Assembly (NCBI GenBank): GCA_017506865.1
Contig: JAFCMP010000524.1
Span: 124,001 to 188,000, forward strand
Length of the DNA: 64,000 bases
Direction: 5' to 3'
Source: Tribonema minus
Taxonomy: Eukaryota; Sar; Xanthophyceae; Tribonematales; Tribonemataceae
The notes beneath the pieces were generated by a model. It had not been told where the DNA came from. It did no database searches and saw nothing but the letters and a program-made list of their open reading frames with translations. Position 1 is the stretch's first letter. The number at the start of each line of letters is the position of its first letter. Below, piece by piece: positions 57,615-64,000 of this stretch. Both the position numbers and the translations under genes were made by a program.

Positions 57615-58003
57615 TCAGAGAGCTAATGCAGCGGCGCGACATCTCATAATAGTCAGCATGTTGGTCATTACCAAAGAATACAAATTCAAGATTTGCATTG
57701 AGTTGACGGAAGGATTTTTGATGAAAAGCAGTATGCTAGCAGAACAATGTGCAGCGTTGGTCTGCCGCTCTTGCCAGGAGCGCATGAGCAGCGCGATACG
57801 GTATGGGTCTTCACCGGCTTGGGTGTGCACAGCAAGTATCTTGGCAGGCTCGCCCTCCGCTGCGCCCTGCTTCCAACATGTCACCAGCGCACCTTTGGTA
57901 AAGGTAACGCTGACGGCGCCACACGCGGCTGCCCTTGAAGTCGTGAAGTAGGTGTTGTTGGGCTTGGAGCAGAAGTTGCACTTGGAGTAGATGGTGCCAA
58001 TAT
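57615..58003 (-). CDS. Possible exon with a small SH3/Tudor-like module, right copy
   Basis: Mirror copy of 32600-32988 with the same open frame. Evidence and doubts are as for the left copy. Confidence 0.35.
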
Positions 58004-59522
58004 CTGCACAGGTGCCGTAGACGATTAGGTTAACAATTGAAGTGGATGCAGATCAGTTGAGCAAAAGTAGATGAAGCATGTGCCATCGCGGGCGCCGCCA
58101 TTGCTGGTGAAGCTGCATTAGATGCAGGGTGCGCCATCGCAGGCACCGCCATCGTTGGTGTCGCTGCCACACTAGTGCTGCTGCTGAGGCAGCCCCCACC
58201 CCCCCTTGATCGCACACCTCCCCTGAGCTGGCGCTGGTCGCTAAGCGCGCCGCGCAGGCGTGCCGCGCTGTAATGCAGCTGCCCCACGCGCGGCCATAGC
58301 AGCCACATGACGGAGCTACTGTACTAGTAGGGGGTTGCAAATCCAGCCAGCCGCCTTGGGGTCTTGCTGCGCTGCATGCGTCAATGCCGCGCGCGCTGCT
58401 GAGCCACTGGTGATAAATTCCAGTATGAGGGCAAGGCAGTGGGGCGCAAGCTGTTACCTGCATGCCGAGAAGATGTTATCGCAGACAAAACTGGAGCCAC
58501 TGCGCTGCGTGGTGCTGCTGCTGCGTGTGCGGCGCTCACCGGCGTGTTCACAGCACTGGCAGCAGAATGCGCCACAAGCGGCGCGGCACCAATGAGCGCC
58601 GCTGCCGTCTCAGCGTGCTGTAGCATAGCTGCTGCAGACGTGGCGATCGGTGGCACCAGCGCCGAGGCTATGCCCGCCACAGTTACGGCGGTGCTCGCAG
58701 GTGCCTCAGCTGAGCCCGCCGCAGCCCCTATCATAGGGAGATTGTGAGCACTTGCTGCCACAGCTGTGATTGCGCGGTTGCTGCCACAGCTGTCATGTTG
58801 CAGCTGCAACCATGAGCGGCTGCTGCTGTTGCTGCTAGCTGCTGTTGAGCAGCTGCCGCAACCGCGGGCGCGCCGTGCGCGCTCTGTGCCGTCCGTTAAC
58901 GCAATTTCGGGGCGTCACTGCCGCGCCCCCTTACACTACGACCCAAGTGCTCTCCTACGCTGATGGCTGGCGAGGTTGCATCCCTAGGTGTTGTGCCTGC
59001 CGCTGCCGCGGCTAGCGCCTCCACCGCTGCTGTACCTCCAGCACACGAGGAACCCACTATAGTGGAGCCGGGACCGGGGGGCCAGGAGGTGAGCGGGGGA
59101 TAGTGGCACGCATGGGCGTCTTTGGAGGCTTTGTTCAATGGCAACACTGAGTGCCATAGCAGCACACCACTGACAACAACATCAACACCGTCACGCCCCC
59201 CACCACAATGCCCTTCCAGTCCACAATATCATTGTTTCGGGCACATCCAGATTTTCAACTCTATGTTGTTGTCAGTGTTCAGCTCGCCGATAAGATCGGC
59301 GTAAGTAGTGTGGTAGCATGAGTAAACATGCATCTCCACCCACGTCTTTGACGCCTTCTTGGCGCACTCCTTACAATTGTGGAGGGCGGCGCGCTAAGAA
59401 GCTTTTTATTCTTTGTCGCCTCTGGAGTGACTTGTTTAAGTGTTGAAGTTATAAGTTCAACGTTGATGTTTTCGACGTTGATGTTGACAACAGACTCACT
59501 TGTGCCTCAGTGAGCGTGCGCC
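58004..59522. other. Mirror of 31081-32599, right arm
   Basis: GC-rich alanine-coding DNA at 58030-59050, then the dehydrogenase 5' flank. TCAACGTTGATG and GACGTTGATG lie at 59457-59485, ~40-60 bp before the ATG. Confidence 0.4.
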
Positions 59523-62500
59523 ATGCTACGCCCTGTGGCCTCGACCAAACTGATGGCAAGACTTCATTTTCAATCAGCCAGGCGCGCTGCTCACATCGTA
59601 CCCAACAGGATTGGCGGTACGTGGATGTCCTGAAAGTGACTGTGATCGCTGCCTCATAATAATGCATCAACAGCTGCTGTATCATTCTCGTGCAGGTGAA
59701 TTGGTCCCGAGCAAGTCCTCGAAGTTGAGTGATGTGCGGGATCCGGCCACGCAGCTGCTTGTGTGCAGGTACGGAGGGCCTTATCTGCCATCTTTGCAAC
59801 TTGATTATGCCATGTTGATCCGCAGGTAGACGATGATGTGAAAAACTGTTGCTGCTGTTCTTGTGGAAATGAGAGCTCTGGTTGCTGCGGATGCAAGCGA
59901 GCTGTCACATTCTAAGTTGCTGTGCACCCTGGCTCTGCGTGTGCTGAGAACAGGGTCCCTGAGAGCTCGGATGCAGAGATGGCAGCGGCCGTGCGGGCTG
60001 CAGCTGAGGCATTCCCTGCTTGGCGCAACACTGCTGTTCAGGCGCGACAGAGGGTGAGTCAAATGCCACTACTTCTGAATGAAGTGTATGAAGTACATGA
60101 TGTGATGGGTTGCAAGCTTTGTTTGGGCATACTGTCAACTTCAACTTGTGGAGCCATCAACACGTCATACAGTTACTGGGGCGGCATGAATACACACCAG
60201 GAGCGACTACGGCTGGACGGTCTTGTCGCTTGAGCCGAGCGAGGTGCATTGTATGTTCATGTAGAAGTAGCTGTGCACCTCCAACTATATGATGCATCAT
60301 TGATGCTACATCATGATGTTGTGGCAATCATACGTGCAGAACCGCATCCACCAGCAAGCGCAGCCTCTTGGCATTGCAGTTGGAGGGGAATTGTTGATGC
60401 ACAGGGCTGGCGCTTTACCCGTCAATTGCCTCTCAAGCACTGGGCGCTTGTACGAAGTGAATATGTGGATGCCATAGAGCACATGATGCCGACCATGCCC
60501 ATTGGCTGCAACTGCGTTACCAGGTCATGTTCAAGCTTCAGGTGTTGATACGGGACAACATGGAGGAGCTGGCGCGGAGCATAACACAGGAGCAGGTATG
60601 TATGTATGCGGACCAAAAAAATTGCAAGCACTCAGCACCATGTACCACTGTTGGCGGTGCAGATTTGACAAGTGCGCTGACCTGCTGCAGTTAACCCTTG
60701 TAATCCTCTGAACATGAAAATTGACCACGGCGAATGTGTTCTTGACTAAGCGGCAACAACTGCTGCAGCCCGTGCACAAAGAGCAATCGATTCTGTTGAG
60801 TACGAGTACAAAGCTTGTGCTACACAAACTTGGGTTCGTATCTTGCTCTGACGCACGTGTGTGGTCCAGCGTCAGTCATGCATATCACAAACTCCATAGC
60901 CTCCAAAGTATGATGCTTCAACCAGCTCGACGTGAGCTGGCTGTGCACATGCGGATCTGGGTACTTGAGGTTCAGGACCATGCATGACTGCAAATTGCGA
61001 CGCCGTTAAACCTGGTACTGCATGCGTGCAGTGGCTTGCTGTGCATTGATTGCACAATCATGTTCTGAATTGCTTTGCCCGCCAGGCTCACCGCCATGCT
61101 GACCACTGCAACAAGTTGAGGTAAACAGCGGTGAGTAACCACATGTATGCAACATGTGGCCGCAGTTGACGTTGCCATCTGCGCTTAATGACAGCGGGCA
61201 TTGACGCTCATCGTTGCTCTCATGTATAGGGCAAAACACTGGCGGATGCGAGGGGAGACGTCTTCAGGGGACTTGAGGTAGTGGAGGCAGCTGCCGGGGC
61301 AGGTATGTATGTTTTGATTTACAATGATGTACACGCCTTGGTATTATTGTTGAGATGGATTATGGCATGCAGTTCGAACTTGTGCTGATTAAGCGCGTTG
61401 GCATACCAACATCTAGTACAGCTCCGTGGCGTACAACGATTATGTGTCATGCGCCGCCCTGTGAATTTCCAATGAGTCTCAGGTGCACGCTCATAGGACG
61501 CCTTGTGTCCGCTGACTCTCTGGTGTTGCAGCTCCACTGATGATGGGAGAGACGCTGGAGCAGCTGTCTGGGGGTCTCGATACCTACAGCTTCCGCCAGC
61601 CGCTAGGGGTGTGTGCTGGGATATGGTGAGCAGTGATGGCTGTGATCAGTTGGTGAGGGCTGCTTTCGCAACCAGGCAGTGATACGTATGCTACCACTGC
61701 ACCTGGTGCGTTCCATGTGCACGCGCAACACGTTGCAAAGGTGGTGTTGCACTGTCCACAAGTCTGGCGCGTTCTTCCAAGTCTACACTGCTTGCATTCC
61801 TCATCAAACAGCACTATTGTCATGCCCTGTGACCCATGTCCAATCAGTCGCATGCGATGTGTTTGTCCACGGGCCACACTAGATCATCTGCATATTGACC
61901 GGTTGTGTGGTAGGTTCGTCAATCCTCTATGTGGGTTTGTGACTTGCCTATGTCCTCTGCGTATATGAGCTACATTCAATGTCATGACCTTGTGCAAACA
62001 CAAAACTCATCACCCGCCTATGAGTAATCATTAGTGTGCCTGTGCTATGCGGTACCTGCCAATTCTGCTGGCAGTGGTACTTCAACGTAGAACACTGATG
62101 CCAGGTCCTTGAAGTGGTCGTAGCATGTATGTTGCATGCATCGGTGCCACCTGAGGAGACACGGCTACGCTGGTGCAGCAACTCTTCGCATGTGTTCAGA
62201 TGTCCATGTCCTGCCACTTAGATGATAGTGGTGAATTTCACTACGGTAGTGGTTCATTCTCATGCTTACAACACTCACTAAGCTCAAGCTGCTGATGCTG
62301 ACATCAATATGTGCGGCACAGCGAAAACTGGTCCTCACACAGGCCGTTTGCGGTGTTGTTTGTCGCAGCCCCTTCAACTTCCCTGCGATGATACCCCTAT
62401 GGATGTTCCCCATGGCATGGTAAGTGGTGAATACGCTGTTTGGTACATGGACTGTGTACACATGAGATTGTTATTTTGAGTATTCTTCTGCCAGGCTCAA

Positions 62501-63454
62501 GCTTCTCTTAATGCACACAGAGCAGCAGTGCGTGTTTAATTGCCTCATGGCCTGGCATCACCTTGGCCTGTTGGTCTGACAATCGTTTTACATGCTCGTC
62601 ACAAAAGTGTGGTACGTCAATGAACATGCTACTCATCGTTCTTGTGCAACATTGCAATCATTGCTGAAGTTGTGTAAAGACGTGCAGCTGTGTTTTCGGC
62701 CAACAAGCACTTTGTAGCTCACATCACAGAGTGCAGTAATCTCACGACGACTGCACTTCATGTGCCTTGTGTTGAAACTAGGTACGTTCAGTTACTTCCC
62801 CTCACGCCACACTCACACCTGCAAGTCCAATATTGTCGTTCGTGTGTGTCAATCCACATTTGACGTCGCCAGTCCTTCAAGGAGATGCCTGTTCGATGAC
62901 ATGACGTACTTGATATTTTGAAAGCACGCTATGAGTTGGTGCAGAGTATGGTTGTTGTACCATGCAACACTGCGCCTTATGACGCCAGCGCTCTTTGCAG
63001 AACAAACCATAGGCCTTATGCGCAGTGTGCTTTATTGTCGCATCAGGCATTGCACTCGTGTTCAGCAACTTTGGAACATTGCATCGCTAGCAATTTCAGA
63101 GCGTCTGCAGTGCAGCAGACTGCTTCACAGTATTACGGCCAATGCATTGGGATGACAGCCTCTTGGCGCTCACGAGCAGCCGTTCCTGTGCATATTGTAC
63201 TAAGTGCGCAGCGCGGTGCCACCCATCAACATGTGTAGTCATGATTAGCGCTGATAAGCGTAATCCTGTACACAGTGCCTACATCTCTTATGGAACCACA
63301 CTCGTTGCCGCGTGTTGCCAGCGTTGCCGGCAACACCTTTGTGCTGAAGCCCTCTGAGAAGGACCCAGGCGCGTCAATGATGCTGGCGGAAATGGCCGAT
63401 CAGGCAGGGCTGCCCAAGGGCGTCCTCAACATCGTGCATGGCGCAAAGGATACG
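59523..63454 (+). CDS. Methylmalonate-semialdehyde dehydrogenase (ALDH6 family), first eight exons
   Basis: Exons: 59523-59616, 59696-59768, 59954-60053, 60524-60595, 61230-61302, 61532-61625, 62369-62419, 63322-63454 (230 codons, ending in phase 0 at a GTATGT donor; the gene must continue). All junctions keep frame. Residues 1-~30 ([20 protein letters not shown]...) are Arg/Ser-rich with no acid, a mitochondrial transit peptide. Then come [95 protein letters not shown] and [20 protein letters not shown] with [12 protein letters not shown], matching ALDH6A1/MMSDH step by step. The enzyme oxidises methylmalonate/malonate semialdehyde to propionyl/acetyl-CoA with NAD and CoA in valine and pyrimidine catabolism. 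KPSE is the cofactor-binding lysine motif. The catalytic Cys exon is outside the window. Donors of exons 4, 5 and 8 are all GTATGTATG. The start is the first ATG of the only frame with a presequence. Confidence 0.9.
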
Positions 63455-63751
63455 GTATGTATGCAGCACGTTTGACATTCTATACTGGTCCGCAGTGCCA
63501 TGGGGTTGTACATGGTGTAAGGACCATGAGACCGCAAGCATGCTGGCCAACATGCAGTCAGTTGGCGTGAACTTCTCCATTCTAAGTGTCCAGCATCAAA
63601 TCTGAAGGCGAAGATTTCACGCGCACCTTTCATGAACATGTACATGCAGTGCGCAGCGTTCTACGATTTATGCGCACCAGCATTGGGCGTAGCGCCTTCA
63701 GGCTCGAAAGCACGCAGGGTTGGCCATATCAGCCTTACATTCTGATGCTGA
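63455..63751 (+). other. Intron 8 of the right dehydrogenase copy up to the arm end
   Basis: Begins with the GTATGTATG donor of exon 8. No exon resembling the next part of the enzyme is seen. Confidence 0.6.
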
Positions 63752-64000
63752 AGGCATGTAGTGTCACCGTACAGGGCCTGGCCAGCAAGTGATGACCCTC
63801 CTCCTGCGTTTGTAGCCATGGTGCTTGGCTGTGAGCAGTCGTGGTAGCGCTTGTTCATGGCTGATCCTAGGTGCTGCCAGCCGGAAAAGCGCAGGGGCCT
63901 CATGCTTCACACACTCTGCAGCCATCACATGCTGACTGCCCGCTGCGGACCATAACAATGTGATGCATCCGCACCCCCTTTTTTAGGCCAAGCATGCTGA
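63752..64000. other. Unique DNA outside the right arm
   Basis: Not homologous to the sequence outside the left arm. No gene is recognised; possibly the rest of intron 8 of the dehydrogenase. Confidence 0.4.

Larger units (their letters stand above)
49215..63751. repeat. Right arm of the 14.5-kb inverted repeat
   Basis: Reverse complement of 26852-41388 with the same length. The centre of symmetry is at 45301.5 and the spacer is 7.8 kb. The genes run on the plus strand, away from the centre. Confidence 0.95.

Overview
The window looks like nuclear DNA of a eukaryotic alga, most likely a green alga. Genes are split by spliceosomal introns with GT-AG borders, coding parts are GC-rich, low-complexity alanine/glutamine tracts are common, several tandem satellites and LINE-type retroelement remnants are present, and no bacterial operon structure is seen. 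The recognisable proteins (a PCC13-62-type ferritin-like protein, a mitochondrial methylmalonate-semialdehyde dehydrogenase, an F-box-like/ankyrin-type repeat protein) fit an algal nucleus. The species is not determined.

Layout, bases 1-26850: single-copy and repeat-rich DNA. An F-box-like/ankyrin-type gene with one frameshift lies at 1771-2890 (minus). An exon-like block is repeated at 5.24-6.26 kb. Eight copies of a ~180-bp tandem unit (7504-8892) end in a 30-bp perfect palindrome and a G-rich 14-bp repeat. A degenerate ~180-bp satellite fills 11.3-12.8 kb and recurs at 26.3-26.8 kb. A LINE 3' end is at 14.3-15.25 kb. A two-exon transposon-like gene (16453-18607) is flanked on both sides by arrays of the same ~78-bp repeat. 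A decayed coiled-coil ORF is at 21.5-22.8 kb, and remnants of a glyceraldehyde-3-phosphate dehydrogenase gene are at 22.9-24.5 kb.

Bases 26852-63751: a very large inverted repeat. The outer 14.5 kb of each arm (26852-41388 and 49215-63751) correspond position by position (x pairs with 90603-x) without any indel I could find and with only a handful of substitutions. Each arm carries a complete four-exon ferritin-like gene, the first eight exons of methylmalonate-semialdehyde dehydrogenase, a tRNA-Arg(CCG)-like gene and LINE scraps. The genes of the two arms are divergently oriented away from the centre. The right dehydrogenase copy may continue beyond the window; the left copy is cut by the arm end.

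Bases 41389-49214: the spacer. Its edges are still recognisably homologous to each other but differ by many short insertions, in abrupt contrast to the arms. The middle is GC-rich, low-complexity and contains frame-broken coding-like tracts and a second, 5'-truncated LINE copy.

Most interesting: short (about 6-23 bp) near-palindromic insertions of a few recurring types (CAACTTGAAGTTG, CACTGGCAGTG, CTCAGCCTGAG, CACTGTGACAGTG, TCACCGTGACGGTGA) are scattered through 33-52 kb. Pairwise comparison of LINE copies and of the inner repeat edges shows them as insertions present in one copy and absent in the other, and they apparently interrupt a LINE reading frame and a tRNA gene. This could be an undescribed nuclear micro-palindrome insertion process.
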